DNA of 64,000 bases from Agromyces sp. H66 (GTDB taxonomy: Bacteria > Actinomycetota > Actinomycetes > Actinomycetales > Microbacteriaceae), in contig NZ_SJZG01000003.1 of assembly GCF_004959775.1 (NCBI RefSeq), forward strand, positions 248,001-312,000. Reading direction: 5' to 3'. A program made the translations under genes and the position numbers. Shown here one piece after another: positions 1-8,220 of the stretch (position 1 is the stretch's first letter; the number at the start of each line of letters is the position of its first letter). The notes under the pieces are model-generated. The model did not search any database. It was not told the origin of the DNA and saw only the letters and a list, made by a program, of their open reading frames with translations.

Positions 1-204
1 CTCGCGGCCGAAGACCTCGAGCTCACCGGCGTTGGGGAAGAGCTGGCCCGTCAGGAGCTGCATGATGGTGGTCTTGCCGGCGCCGTTGCGCCCAAGGAGC
101 CCGTAGATGCGGTTCTCCTCGAGGGTGAGGTCGACCGCCTCGACGGCCGTGAAGGCGCCGTAGCGCTTGGTGAGTCCGCGGGCGCGGACCACGGTGCTGG
201 TCAT
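1..204 (-). CDS. ABC transporter ATP-binding protein, 3' part outside window
   Basis: The first 68 codons of an ABC transporter ATPase are visible. Within them lie the Walker A loop GLLGRNGAGKTT (about residues 36-47) and the usual N-terminal beta strands; the Q-loop, signature and Walker B lie beyond position 1. The ATG overlaps the TGA of the upstream regulator gene in an ATGA junction, so the two are translationally coupled. ATPases following a YtrA-type GntR regulator usually belong to membrane-stress or antibiotic-responsive exporters, so an export role is likely, but the permease is not in view. Confidence 0.9.
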   Translation of the reverse strand, partial: MTSTVVRARGLTKRYGAFTAVEAVDLTLEENRIYGLLGRNGAGKTTIMQLLTGQLFPNAGELEVFGRE

Positions 205-560
205 GACTGGATCCTTTCCGCGCGCAGGAGCGCAGCGAGTTCGTCGATGTCGATGCCGAGCTTCTCGGCCTCGATGATGAGTGGACGCAGGTATTCGGCG
301 GCGAAGTCGGCCCGGCGACGCTCGATGAGGCGGGCTCGGGCTCCGGGGGTCACGAACATGCCGATCCCCCTCCGCTTCGCCACGATGCCGTCGTCGACAA
401 GGCGATTCACCCCTTTCAATGCGGTGGCCGGGTTGATGCGGTAGAACGCGGCGAGTTCGTTCGTCGAGGGGATCTGCTCGTCCTCCCGGAGGACGCCCTC
501 GATGATGTCGTTCTCGACCTGCTCGGCGATCTGCATGAAGATCGGCCGCGATTCATCCAT
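201..560 (-). CDS. GntR-family regulator, YtrA subfamily
   Basis: This 119-residue protein has the compact YtrA layout. An N-terminal winged helix-turn-helix (about residues 10-75, with the motif QIPSTNELAAFYRINPATA) is followed by a short charged helical tail (about 80-119) instead of a large ligand domain. YtrA regulators repress the ABC transporter operon in which they lie. The next gene is such an ATPase, joined by a 4-base overlap. A palindrome starting 15 bases upstream of the start codon (576-605) is the obvious operator, so autorepression is likely. The inducing signal is unknown. Confidence 0.88.
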   Translation of the reverse strand: MDESRPIFMQIAEQVENDIIEGVLREDEQIPSTNELAAFYRINPATALKGVNRLVDDGIVAKRRGIGMFVTPGARARLIERRRADFAAEYLRPLIIEAEKLGIDIDELAALLRAERIQS

Positions 561-575
561 ATGGCTACCCGGTTC

Positions 576-605
576 GTTGGTTCATTACTTGTGTAACTAA
601 CCAAC
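576..605. promoter_or_regulatory. Palindromic operator for the YtrA-type regulator
   Basis: The half sites read GTTGGTTcaTTAC (from 576) and, inverted, GTTGGTTagTTAC (ending at 605), meeting at a centre near 590.5; 11 of 15 positions match. It is AT-rich against its surroundings and lies directly upstream of the regulator gene, the classic position for autorepression. Confidence 0.65.
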
Positions 606-660
606 CATGTTCCCGCGCGCGTGTCAACCCCGTCCCCGGGGATGGCCGCCAACGGCCGCC

Positions 661-721
661 TGCGCCACCTCGGCGCGCGCTGCGCCAGTTGAAATGGCGC
701 ACGAAGCGCCGAAGTGGCGCA
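661..721. repeat. Long inverted repeat, 27-base arms with 7-base loop
   Basis: Arms 661-687 and 695-721 pair with four mismatches around the loop gttgaaa. Both arms begin and end with TGCGCCA-type words. It lies downstream of the leftward EamA gene and upstream of the YtrA operator, so it could be a terminator for EamA, but no T-tract follows. A dispersed palindromic element is the alternative. Confidence 0.6.
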
Positions 722-778
722 GAGGCGGATGCCGCGGCCGGTCGGCGCGGGACGGCGACGGTCACCTGGCCCCGAGCG

Positions 779-1801
779 TCAGGCGGTGTCGGATGCCACG
801 ACGCGGCGCCGCGGCATCCGGAGCCGTCCCTGCGCCAGCAGGATGCCGAGCAGCACGAGGACCGCTCCGACCGGTTCGTGCCACGAGAATCGCTCGCCGA
901 GCAGGATCACGCCGAGCGCGACCCCCACCACGGGCGTCACGTACGTGACCGTCGACACTCCCGTGGGACCCCAGGCCCGCAGGACGTTGATGTTCCAGAT
1001 GTACGCGAGGCCCGTGCCGAGGAGGCCGAGCGCGAGGAGCGAGCCGACGATGATCCAGTCGAGGTCGACCGGCGAGAGCGCGACCCACGGCGTGAGGGCG
1101 AGCATGACGACCGCCGAGACGCCGATGGACAGGAACGCGAAGGTCGCGGGCGCGATCGGCCGGTGGGAGAGGAACCGTCGTTGATAGCCGAACGTGAAGC
1201 CGTAGCACAGCGTCGCCACGAGGCAGGCGAGCTGTCCGGCGAGACTGCCGGTGAGGGCCTGGTACTGCCATGGCCCGATGATGACGAGCACCCCGAGGAT
1301 ACCGACCCCGACCCCCACCCACCGGCCGAGGCCGAGCCGCTCGACGCGGAACACGAGCGTGGCCATGATCGCCGTCATGATGGGCGTCGTGGCGTTGTAG
1401 ATCGAGGCGAGGCTCGACGATACGTACTGCTCGGCCCACGCGAAGGCGAGGTACGGGATTACGCACGTCGTGAGCGACACCACCAGGAAGTGCAGCCAGA
1501 CCACGCGCTCACGGGGCAGCACGGGCCCGGGCGTGCCGTCCGCTCGAGGCACCCGGGGCCGCGTGACGAGCACGATGGCGCCGAGCGCGAGCGCCCCGAG
1601 CAGGGTGCGCGACCAGGCGATCTGGCCGAACGAGACACCCTCGAGTGCGACCTTCATGAACAGGAAGCTCGCGCCCCAGACCGTGCCCATCGCCAGGAAC
1701 TGCACCCACGCCGACAGCCGCCCGGGGACCTTCGGGCCGGATGCCGGGGTCGACGACGCGGTCGTCGGGGCCGTCGGTTGCGACGCGGTGCCGGTACTCA
1801 C
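779..1801 (-). CDS. EamA/DMT-family transporter
   Basis: This is a membrane protein of about 340 residues with roughly ten hydrophobic segments in two tandem EamA repeats, the architecture of drug/metabolite exporters. The motif GTVWGASFLFMKVAL marks the start of the first repeat. I place the start at GTG 1799-1801 because a TATCCT box lies exactly six bases upstream (1808-1813), which fits a leaderless message; an in-frame ATG at 1826-1828 would add nine residues. The substrate cannot be predicted. It is a monocistronic gene divergent from lpd. Confidence 0.88.
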   Translation of the reverse strand: MSTGTASQPTAPTTASSTPASGPKVPGRLSAWVQFLAMGTVWGASFLFMKVALEGVSFGQIAWSRTLLGALALGAIVLVTRPRVPRADGTPGPVLPRERVVWLHFLVVSLTTCVIPYLAFAWAEQYVSSSLASIYNATTPIMTAIMATLVFRVERLGLGRWVGVGVGILGVLVIIGPWQYQALTGSLAGQLACLVATLCYGFTFGYQRRFLSHRPIAPATFAFLSIGVSAVVMLALTPWVALSPVDLDWIIVGSLLALGLLGTGLAYIWNINVLRAWGPTGVSTVTYVTPVVGVALGVILLGERFSWHEPVGAVLVLLGILLAQGRLRMPRRRVVASDTA

Positions 1802-1807
1802 CGGATG

Positions 1808-1813
1808 AGGATA
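1808..1813 (-). promoter_or_regulatory. -10 box (TATCCT) for a leaderless EamA transcript
   Basis: TATCCT lies six bases before the GTG at 1801, so transcription would begin on the start codon. It supports choosing this GTG over the upstream ATG. Confidence 0.5.
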
Positions 1814-2098
1814 CGTCGCCCCGCCCACGCCCGTGCACGGTGGCGGACGTGGTTGTCCGGAATCCGCCGAACCTCGGCAGCGACGGCCCGATCCAGTCGA
1901 TCCACGGCGTTGGTCAAGGGGGTTCCCTCCGCGGACGACTCGTCGTAGAAAGGAAGTGCGGCAGCGGCGCTCGGGGGATCGTCGCTCGCTGCAAGGCAGG
2001 CCGGGCGGGATGCCGCGGCCGAGGCATCCCTGGGACCTCTGGCCCCCGGCCTGCCGCCTGCCGCGCCCCTCGCTTTCCGCTCAGGGGGCCGACACGCC

Positions 2099-2104
2099 TA
2101 GGCT
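2099..2104 (+). promoter_or_regulatory. -10 box (TAGGCT) for a leaderless lpd transcript
   Basis: TAGGCT is followed by six bases and the lpd ATG at 2111. No Shine-Dalgarno sequence is present, which fits a leaderless mRNA. Confidence 0.5.
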
Positions 2105-2110
2105 GCTGGC

Positions 2111-3511
2111 ATGACCAGCCACTTCGATGTCGTCGTCCTCGGCGCCGGCCCCGGCGGGTATGTCGCCGCCGTCCGCGCCGCCCAACTCGGTCTCCGCACC
2201 GCGGTGATCGAGGAACGCTACTGGGGCGGCGTGTGCCTCAATGTCGGATGCATCCCCTCGAAGGCCCTCCTGCGGAACGCGGAACTCGCGCATATCTTCC
2301 ACGCCCAGGCCAAGACCTTCGGCATCTCGGGCGAGGCGACGTTCGACTACGGCGCCGCATTCGACCGCAGCCGCCAGGTGGCGGACGGCCGGGTCAAGGG
2401 CGTGCACTTCCTCATGAAGAAGAACGGGATCACCGAGTTCGACGGCCGCGGCACATTCCGCGACGCGAACACCATCGACGTCGCGCAGGCCGACGGGTCG
2501 ACCCAGACCCTCACGTTCGACAACGCCATCATCGCGACCGGCTCCCGCGTGCGCCTCCTGCCCGGCGTGCAACTCTCGGACAACATCGTCACCTACGAGA
2601 CGCAGATCCTGAGCCGCGACCTCCCGCGGTCGATCGCGATCGTCGGCGCCGGCGCCATCGGCATGGAATTCGCCTACGTGCTGCGCAACTACGGCGTCGA
2701 GGTGACGATCATCGAGTTCCTCGACCGCGCCCTCCCCAACGAGGACGTCGACGTGTCGAAGGAGATCACGAAGCAGTACCGCAAGCTCGGGGTGCCGATC
2801 CTCACCTCGACGAAGGTGCAGACCGTCACCGACAACGGGTCGAGCGTCACGGTCGCCTACGAGGGCGCCGACGGTCAGCCGGGCTCCCTCGAGGTCGACC
2901 GCGTGCTCATGGCCGTCGGCTTCGCGCCGAACGTCGACGGCTTCGGCCTCGAGAACACGGGCGTGCAGCTCACCGAGCGCGGCGCGATCGGCATCGACGA
3001 CGTCATGCGCACCAACGTCCCCCACATCTACGCGATCGGCGACGTCACCGCGAAGCTCATGCTCGCGCACGTCGCCGAGGCGATGGGCGTGGTGGCGGCC
3101 GAGACCATCGGCGGCGCCGAGACCATGACGTTCGACGACTACCGCATGATGCCGCGCGCCACGTTCTGCTCGCCGCAGGTCGCGAGCTTCGGACTCACCG
3201 AGCAGCAGGCCCGCGACGAGGGCTACGACGTGAAGGTCGCGACGTTCCCGTTCTCGGCGAACGGCAAGGCGCACGGCCTCGGCGACCCGGTCGGCTTCGT
3301 GAAGCTCGTCGCCGACGCGAAGCACCTGGAGCTGCTGGGCGGCCACATCATCGGACCGGATGCCTCGGAGCTGCTTCCCGAGCTGACCCTCGCGCAGAAG
3401 TGGGACCTCGGCGCCCTCGAGCTCGCGCGTAACGTGCACACGCACCCGACGCTCTCGGAGGGGCTGCAGGAGGCGTTCCACGGGCTCGTGGGCCACATGA
3501 TCAACATGTAG
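2111..3511 (+). CDS. lpdA: Dihydrolipoyl dehydrogenase
   Basis: This is the E3 flavoenzyme that reoxidises dihydrolipoamide in pyruvate and 2-oxoglutarate dehydrogenases or the glycine cleavage system. The 466 residues are full length for the family. Visible are the FAD-binding GAGPGG (residues 11-16), the redox disulfide pair C42 and C47 in [16 protein letters not shown], the NAD-binding GAGAIG near 180, and the C-terminal catalytic pair H445-x4-E450. It stands alone rather than beside E1/E2 genes, as is common in actinobacteria where one E3 serves several complexes. Confidence 0.96.
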   Translation: MTSHFDVVVLGAGPGGYVAAVRAAQLGLRTAVIEERYWGGVCLNVGCIPSKALLRNAELAHIFHAQAKTFGISGEATFDYGAAFDRSRQVADGRVKGVHFLMKKNGITEFDGRGTFRDANTIDVAQADGSTQTLTFDNAIIATGSRVRLLPGVQLSDNIVTYETQILSRDLPRSIAIVGAGAIGMEFAYVLRNYGVEVTIIEFLDRALPNEDVDVSKEITKQYRKLGVPILTSTKVQTVTDNGSSVTVAYEGADGQPGSLEVDRVLMAVGFAPNVDGFGLENTGVQLTERGAIGIDDVMRTNVPHIYAIGDVTAKLMLAHVAEAMGVVAAETIGGAETMTFDDYRMMPRATFCSPQVASFGLTEQQARDEGYDVKVATFPFSANGKAHGLGDPVGFVKLVADAKHLELLGGHIIGPDASELLPELTLAQKWDLGALELARNVHTHPTLSEGLQEAFHGLVGHMINM

Positions 3512-3540
3512 GCGGGGATCACCCGCCCGACGCAGAGCAA

Positions 3541-3582
3541 CGGGGGCGGATGTCACGACTCGCTGTCGTGGCATCCGCCCCC
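3541..3582. terminator. Strong bidirectional hairpin between lpdA and the symporter gene
   Basis: A 12-bp perfect outer stem (CGGGGGCGGATG against CATCCGCCCCCG) and a 6-bp inner stem CACGAC/GTCGTG enclose a 5-base loop. It lies between two convergent genes. The stem contains the word GGATG/CATCC that is over-represented in the window. Confidence 0.8.
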
Positions 3583-3674
3583 GTCTGTTCATTCGACGCG
3601 GCCCGGGCAGGCGTTCCCGCCGCGTCGAAATCGATCCGGCGGCGGGCTCTCACGGGACCCGCCGCCGGAACCCG

Positions 3675-5288
3675 CTAGTGGTGCGTCGCCTTCTCGGCGC
3701 CGGGTCCCGTGAGCGAGCGCACCTCCATCTCGGACTGCTTGGCCGGGTCCTCGGTGCCCTTGTCGAGCACGGTTCCGAGCCAGCCGAGGAAGAAGGCGAG
3801 CGGAATGGAGATGATGCCCGGGTTCGACAGCGGGAACCAGGCGAAATCGATCGCCTCGGTCTTCAGCATCGAGGTCGCCGAGCCCGACACCACCGGCGAG
3901 AACGCGATGAGCACGATCGCCGAGATGAGACCGCCGTACATGCTCCAGAGGGCGCCCTTCGTGGTGAAGCGCTTCCAGAACAGCGAGTACACGATGGTCG
4001 GCAGGTTGGCGGATGCCGCGACCGCGAACGCGAGGGCCACGAGGAACGCGATGTTCTGGCCGTTCGCGCCGATGCCGCCGATGATCGCGACGATGCCGAT
4101 GATGACCACCGTGCGGCGGGCCACCTTGACCTCCGCGCCCGGCTCGGGCTCGCCCTTCTTCACGACCGATGCGTAGATGTCGTGCGCGAACGACGCCGCC
4201 GCGGTGATCGTGAGGCCCGCCACGACCGCGAGGATCGTCGCGAACGCGACCGCCGAGATGAGGCCGAGCAGCAGCGGACCGCCGAGCGCGAACGCGAGCA
4301 GCGGAGCGGCCGAGTTCGGGCCGCCGGGCGCCGCCGCGATGACCGACGGACCGACGAGGGCCGCCGCACCGTAGCCGAGCACGAGCGTGAACACGTAGAA
4401 GATGCCGATGAGCCAGATCGCCCAGACCACCGACTTGCGCGCCTCCTTGGCCGTGGGCACGGTGTAGAACCGCATGAGCACGTGCGGCAGGGCCGCGGTG
4501 CCGAGCACGAGGGCGAGGCCGAGCGAGAGGAAGTCGATCTTCGAGAGCTCCGAGACACCGTACTTCAGGCCCGGGTCGAGGATCGCGGGGTTCTCGGCGA
4601 CCTCGACCGCGCGATCGAGCAGGGCCGAGAAGTCGAACCCGTTCATGGCCAGCACCCAGACCGTCATGACGCCGGCTCCGGTGATGAGCATCACGGCCTT
4701 GATGATCTGCACCCACGTGGTGCCCTTCATGCCGCCGACGAGCACGTAGAGGATCATGAGGCCGCCGACCACGGTGATGACCACGGCCTGGCCCACGCCG
4801 TCGCCGATGCCGAGGAGCAGCGACACCAGGCCGCCGGCGCCCGCCATCTGCGCGAGCAGGTAGAAGAACGACACCGCGAGCGTCGTGACCGCCGCGGCGA
4901 TGCGGACGGGCCGCTGCCGGAGCCGGAACGACAGCACGTCGCCCATCGTGAACTTGCCCGTGTTGCGGAGCAACTCGGCGACCAGCAGCAGCGCGACGAG
5001 CCAGGCGACCAGGAAGCCGATCGAGTAGAGGAAGCCGTCGTAGCCGTTCATCGCGATGGCGCCGACGATGCCGAGGAACGACGCCGCCGAGAGGTAATCG
5101 CCCGCGATGGCGGAGCCGTTCTGGCCGCCGGTGAACGAGCGGCCGGCGGCGTAGTAGTCGGCCGCGGTCTTGTTGTTCCGGCTGGCGCGGAAGACGATCA
5201 CCATGGTGATCGCGACGAAGGCGCCGAAGATGCCGATGTTGAGCCAGGGGTTGCCGGGCGAGGAGCTCGCCGCTTCGAGGTGCAGCAT
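3675..5288 (-). CDS. SSS-family cation:acetate-type symporter
   Basis: This 537-residue protein has about 13 membrane segments and the hallmarks of ActP/MctC-type sodium:solute symporters: AADYYAAGRSFTGGQNGSAIAGDYLSAASFLG near the N terminus and LPHVLMRFYTV near the middle. The likely substrates are acetate, pyruvate, propionate or other short monocarboxylates. The start codon overlaps the stop of the small upstream membrane protein gene by one base (TGATG), the usual DUF485-ActP arrangement. A second symporter of this family is encoded divergently at 8217-9692. The C terminus is hydrophilic, as is usual for the family. Confidence 0.92.
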   Translation of the reverse strand: MLHLEAASSSPGNPWLNIGIFGAFVAITMVIVFRASRNNKTAADYYAAGRSFTGGQNGSAIAGDYLSAASFLGIVGAIAMNGYDGFLYSIGFLVAWLVALLLVAELLRNTGKFTMGDVLSFRLRQRPVRIAAAVTTLAVSFFYLLAQMAGAGGLVSLLLGIGDGVGQAVVITVVGGLMILYVLVGGMKGTTWVQIIKAVMLITGAGVMTVWVLAMNGFDFSALLDRAVEVAENPAILDPGLKYGVSELSKIDFLSLGLALVLGTAALPHVLMRFYTVPTAKEARKSVVWAIWLIGIFYVFTLVLGYGAAALVGPSVIAAAPGGPNSAAPLLAFALGGPLLLGLISAVAFATILAVVAGLTITAAASFAHDIYASVVKKGEPEPGAEVKVARRTVVIIGIVAIIGGIGANGQNIAFLVALAFAVAASANLPTIVYSLFWKRFTTKGALWSMYGGLISAIVLIAFSPVVSGSATSMLKTEAIDFAWFPLSNPGIISIPLAFFLGWLGTVLDKGTEDPAKQSEMEVRSLTGPGAEKATHH

Positions 5289-5665
5289 CAGTTCGCAACC
5301 CCCTCGTCGGCCTTGTCGAAGAACACGCCCGACTCGATCTCATCGCGGATCCGCTCCGCCTGGGGGTCGAAGTGCTTGTTCGCGAACCGCACGTACCACA
5401 TGGTGACCGCGAAGGTCGTGACGACCTGCGCGAGGCCGATCAGCATCGCGACGTTGATGCTTCCGAAGACGCGAGTGGACATGAACTCCACGGCGTAGAC
5501 CGCGAGCAGCACGTACGCGAGGTACCAGACGAGGCAGGCGGCGAGGACGGGGAAGACGAAGCTCCGGTGGGTGCGGCGGAGCTCCTGGAACTCAGGCGAT
5601 TTCTGTACCGCGTGGTAGTCGACGTGACTGAGGTCGACCTCCGCGCTCAGGGCGTCATTGCCCAT
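5288..5665 (-). CDS. DUF485 membrane protein, symporter partner
   Basis: This 125-residue protein has two membrane segments (about 36-60 and 69-92) preceded by the conserved stretch VQKSPEFQELRRTHRSFVFP, typical of DUF485. DUF485 genes almost always sit directly upstream of acetate permease genes, and here the stop and start codons overlap. The start ATG at 5663-5665 has a good AAGGAG ribosome site. Its exact role is unproven; a regulatory or stabilising subunit of the symporter is usually assumed. Confidence 0.9.
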   Translation of the reverse strand: MGNDALSAEVDLSHVDYHAVQKSPEFQELRRTHRSFVFPVLAACLVWYLAYVLLAVYAVEFMSTRVFGSINVAMLIGLAQVVTTFAVTMWYVRFANKHFDPQAERIRDEIESGVFFDKADEGVAN

Positions 5666-5765
5666 GGCGTCTCTCCTTCGAGTGGGGATCGGCGAGGCGG
5701 CAGCCGCGCCGCTGCGTTCGCAGTGGACCCATGCTGACCCCTGCACGGAGCCGCAGAGGCCCGCG

Positions 5766-5830
5766 GCCGTTCGTCGTCGGTGAGCGGCGTCCATCGTGCG
5801 ACGAACGGCGGACGGCCGACGACGAACGAC
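5766..5830. promoter_or_regulatory. Candidate LytTR-regulator binding sites
   Basis: Nine-base words fitting the LytTR half-site pattern around CGTT occur three times: GCCGTTCGT at 5766-5774 on the plus strand, and on the minus strand GCCGTTCGT at 5801-5809 and GTCGTTCGT at 5822-5830. The last two are direct repeats exactly 21 bp apart, two helical turns, as expected for a LytTR dimer site. The first and third copies also form a 12-bp inverted repeat. They sit between the two symporter operons and just upstream of the kinase gene. Confidence 0.55.
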
Positions 5831-5833
5831 GGC

Positions 5834-5839
5834 TACGCT
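5834..5839 (+). promoter_or_regulatory. -10 box (TACGCT) of the sensor-kinase operon
   Basis: TACGCT ends seven bases before the ATG at 5847, predicting a leaderless or nearly leaderless transcript. The candidate LytTR repeats lie immediately upstream and around the -35 position. Confidence 0.5.
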
Positions 5840-5846
5840 GGCCTCC

Positions 5847-7067
5847 ATGCCCGAGTCGATGCTGCTCGCCGCTGCCGCCGGCGTCGTCGCCGGCGCGGTC
5901 GCCGTGGGCATCGTGCTGCTGCTGCGGCGGCTCGTCGTGACGTCACGCGAACTCGGCACCGACGTGGAACGGGCGACGTACCAGACGCTGCACCTGGCGA
6001 GCCAGGCGGCCAAGCATCTGCGCGGCGGCATCGGCGAGACCGACGCGATGCGGGCGGGGCGGCACCTGCGAGCCCTCCTCGGGTGCGAGAGCTTCGCGTT
6101 GGTCGACCCGGTCGGCACCGTCACGGTCGAGGGCGACGACGCCGTGCGGGCGGTCGCCGGACGCCTTGCCGCCGAGGCGAGCGCCTCGGGCAAGCCGCAG
6201 GTGCAGCGACGCATCCGCATCGGCGACGAGGAGACCGACGCCGTCGCCGCGCCGATCCGGGCCGGCGGCGCACCGGCCGGCGCCATCGTGGCGTTCGCGG
6301 CACCCGTACGAGCGGGCCTCGTCCGCGCCACAGGCGAGGTCGCCGACTGGGTCGCCGCCCAGGTCGAGCTCGGTGAGCTCGACGCCTCCCGTGCGGCGCT
6401 CGCCGAGGCGGAGGTGCGAGCCCTCCGCGCGCAGATCAGCCCGCATTTCATCTACAACTCGCTCAACGCGATCGCGTCGTTCATCAACACCGACCCGGCG
6501 AAGGCGCGCGAGCTCGTGCTCGAGTTCGCCGACTTCACGCGCTACTCGTTCCGCCGGCACGGCGACTTCACGACGGTCGCCGAGGAGCTCCGCTCGATCG
6601 ACGGCTACCTGAAGCTCGAACGGGCGCGGTTCGGCGACCGACTGCGGGTGTCGCTGCAGATCGCGCCCGAGGTGCTCTCGACGGTCGTGCCGTTCCTGTC
6701 GATCCAGCCGCTCGTCGAGAACGCCGTGCGGCACGGGCTCGAGTCGAAGGAGGGCGGCGGGCGCATCTCCATCACAGCCGCCGACTCGGGCGCCTTCGCC
6801 GAGATCAGCGTCGAGGACGACGGCGTCGGCATCGACCCCGCGGTGCTCGAGACGGTGCTCGCGGGCGGCGAGCCCGGCGAGCACGTGGGCCTGCGCAACG
6901 TCGACGCCCGCCTCCGGCAGGTGTACGGCGACGAGCACGGGCTCGTGGTCGAGACGAATGTGGGCGCGGGCACCCTCGTGCGCATGCGCATCCCGAAGAG
7001 CCAGCCCGGGCGGATCGCGGCATCCGCCGACGACGACCTCGGCCCCGATGGGAGACTGGAACCGTGA
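5847..7067 (+). CDS. LytS-type sensor histidine kinase with cytoplasmic sensor region
   Basis: The 406-residue protein has one N-terminal membrane segment (about 5-27), a GAF-like sensor region (about 45-165), the LytS-type phosphoacceptor motif QISPHFIYNSLNAI with H200, and a C-terminal ATPase domain (LVENAVRHG as N box, DDGVGI as G box). BtsS and YpdA of E. coli belong to the same kinase class and control pyruvate-responsive transporters, but they have many membrane segments; this one would sense inside the cell. The ATG at 5847 is chosen because TACGCT precedes it by seven bases. The gene overlaps the regulator gene (GTGA). Confidence 0.9.
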   Translation: MPESMLLAAAAGVVAGAVAVGIVLLLRRLVVTSRELGTDVERATYQTLHLASQAAKHLRGGIGETDAMRAGRHLRALLGCESFALVDPVGTVTVEGDDAVRAVAGRLAAEASASGKPQVQRRIRIGDEETDAVAAPIRAGGAPAGAIVAFAAPVRAGLVRATGEVADWVAAQVELGELDASRAALAEAEVRALRAQISPHFIYNSLNAIASFINTDPAKARELVLEFADFTRYSFRRHGDFTTVAEELRSIDGYLKLERARFGDRLRVSLQIAPEVLSTVVPFLSIQPLVENAVRHGLESKEGGGRISITAADSGAFAEISVEDDGVGIDPAVLETVLAGGEPGEHVGLRNVDARLRQVYGDEHGLVVETNVGAGTLVRMRIPKSQPGRIAASADDDLGPDGRLEP

Positions 7068-7807
7068 TCTCCGTGCTCATCGCCGACGACGAGCAGCCCG
7101 CGATCGACGAGTTGGCGTTCCTGCTCGGCCAGGATCCCCGGGTCGGCGTGATCCACCAGGCGAACTCGGGCGCTGAGGCGATCCGGCTGCTCACCCGCGA
7201 GCCGGTCGACGCCGCGTTCCTCGACATCCACATGCCCGGCCTCACGGGGTTCGATCTCGCCCGCGCCCTGCAGCGATTCGAACGCCGGCCCGCGCTCGTC
7301 TTCGTCACGGCCGACGAGGAGGGCGCGCTCGAGGCGTTCGACCTCGCCGCCGTCGACTACCTGCTGAAGCCCGTGCGGGCCGAGCGCCTGCACCGATCGG
7401 TCAGCCGCGTCGTCGAGGCGCTCAAGGCGTCGGCTGCGCCGGCACCGGATGCCGCGGCCGCCGCGCAGCCCGAGATGATCGCCGTGACGCTCGGCGGTAC
7501 GACGCGGATGGTCCGCCGCGACGAGGTGCGCTACGTGCAGGCGCAGGGCGACTACGCGCGGCTGCACACCGAGGAGGCGAGCTACCTCGTGCGCGTGCCG
7601 ATGGCCGACCTCGAACGGCAGTGGGCGGACACGTTCGTGCGCATCCATCGGTCGTACCTCGTCGCCGTTCCGCACCTCACGCGCATCCGGCTCGGCACCG
7701 ATCACCCGACGGTCGTGGTCGGCGCGGCCGAACTGCCCGTGAGCCGACGCCTGCTTCCCGGGCTGCGCGAACGCCTCGAGCAGGCCACGATCCGGCCGAG
7801 GTCATGA
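7064..7807 (+). CDS. LytTR-family response regulator
   Basis: The 247 residues comprise a receiver domain (about 1-120, acidic DD at 8-9, phosphoacceptor D54 in FLDIHMPG, K in LLKPV) and a C-terminal LytTR DNA-binding domain (about 140-245, with RRDEVRYVQAQGDYARLHT and RIHRSYLV). The GTG start at 7064-7066 overlaps the kinase stop. It should bind direct repeats spaced about 21 bp; such repeats occur at 5801-5830. The two flanking symporter operons are the likely targets, by analogy with BtsR and YpdB. Confidence 0.93.
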   Translation: MISVLIADDEQPAIDELAFLLGQDPRVGVIHQANSGAEAIRLLTREPVDAAFLDIHMPGLTGFDLARALQRFERRPALVFVTADEEGALEAFDLAAVDYLLKPVRAERLHRSVSRVVEALKASAAPAPDAAAAAQPEMIAVTLGGTTRMVRRDEVRYVQAQGDYARLHTEEASYLVRVPMADLERQWADTFVRIHRSYLVAVPHLTRIRLGTDHPTVVVGAAELPVSRRLLPGLRERLEQATIRPRS

Positions 7808-8220
7808 GCGACGGCGCAGAGACGGCGGGCAGCCGGCCGGCGGATGCCCCGCCACCACGACCGCGCGTGCGCGTCACCGCGCCCCGGGCCGGGGCTGCGG
7901 CATCCACTCGCCCGATCGGGCTCGTCGGCACGGAAGCGCCGACGAGCGACATCCGCGGCGTCTACGTGCGCTCCCTCATCCGCTCGCAGCTGCGACTCGG
8001 GGTCGTCATGGCTGTGGGTTTCGTGGTGGCGACCGCCCTCTTCGTGCTGGCGATCGCCGTCGCGCCCGAGCTCGACGAGACGTTCGTCGCGGGCGTGCCG
8101 CTCTCGTGGCTCCTGCTCGGCATCGGGGTCTACCCGCTCACGATCACGGTCGGCGGGCTCTACGTGCGCGCCGCAGCCCGCAATGAGGCGCGCTACCGCT
8201 CGTTGACGGAGGACGAGTGA
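7804..8220 (+). CDS. Small two-TM membrane protein, DUF485-like symporter partner
   Basis: The 138-residue protein has a disordered Pro/Ala-rich N terminus (1-50), the stretch YVRSLIRSQLRLG and two membrane segments (about 66-90 and 99-125). The layout resembles DUF485, but the N terminus differs. It lies between the response regulator and the second symporter with 4-base overlaps on both sides (ATGA and GTGA), exactly the position DUF485 takes in the other symporter operon. I infer that it is the cognate small subunit. Confidence 0.8.
   Translation: MSDGAETAGSRPADAPPPRPRVRVTAPRAGAAASTRPIGLVGTEAPTSDIRGVYVRSLIRSQLRLGVVMAVGFVVATALFVLAIAVAPELDETFVAGVPLSWLLLGIGVYPLTITVGGLYVRAAARNEARYRSLTEDE

Larger units (their letters stand above)
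1802..2110. other. Intergenic region between divergent EamA and lpd
   Basis: These 309 bases hold a -10-like box at each end (1808-1813 and 2099-2104). I see no gene, RNA or convincing repeat between them, apart from two GGATGCC/GGCATCC words near 2010-2030. Confidence 0.5.

Noticed and set aside
3678-5498. Very long open frame on the plus strand opposite the symporter gene
   Set aside because: It is the complement of a well-recognised membrane protein. Its translation is Arg/Glu/Asp-rich with no family match, a usual artefact of high-GC third positions.
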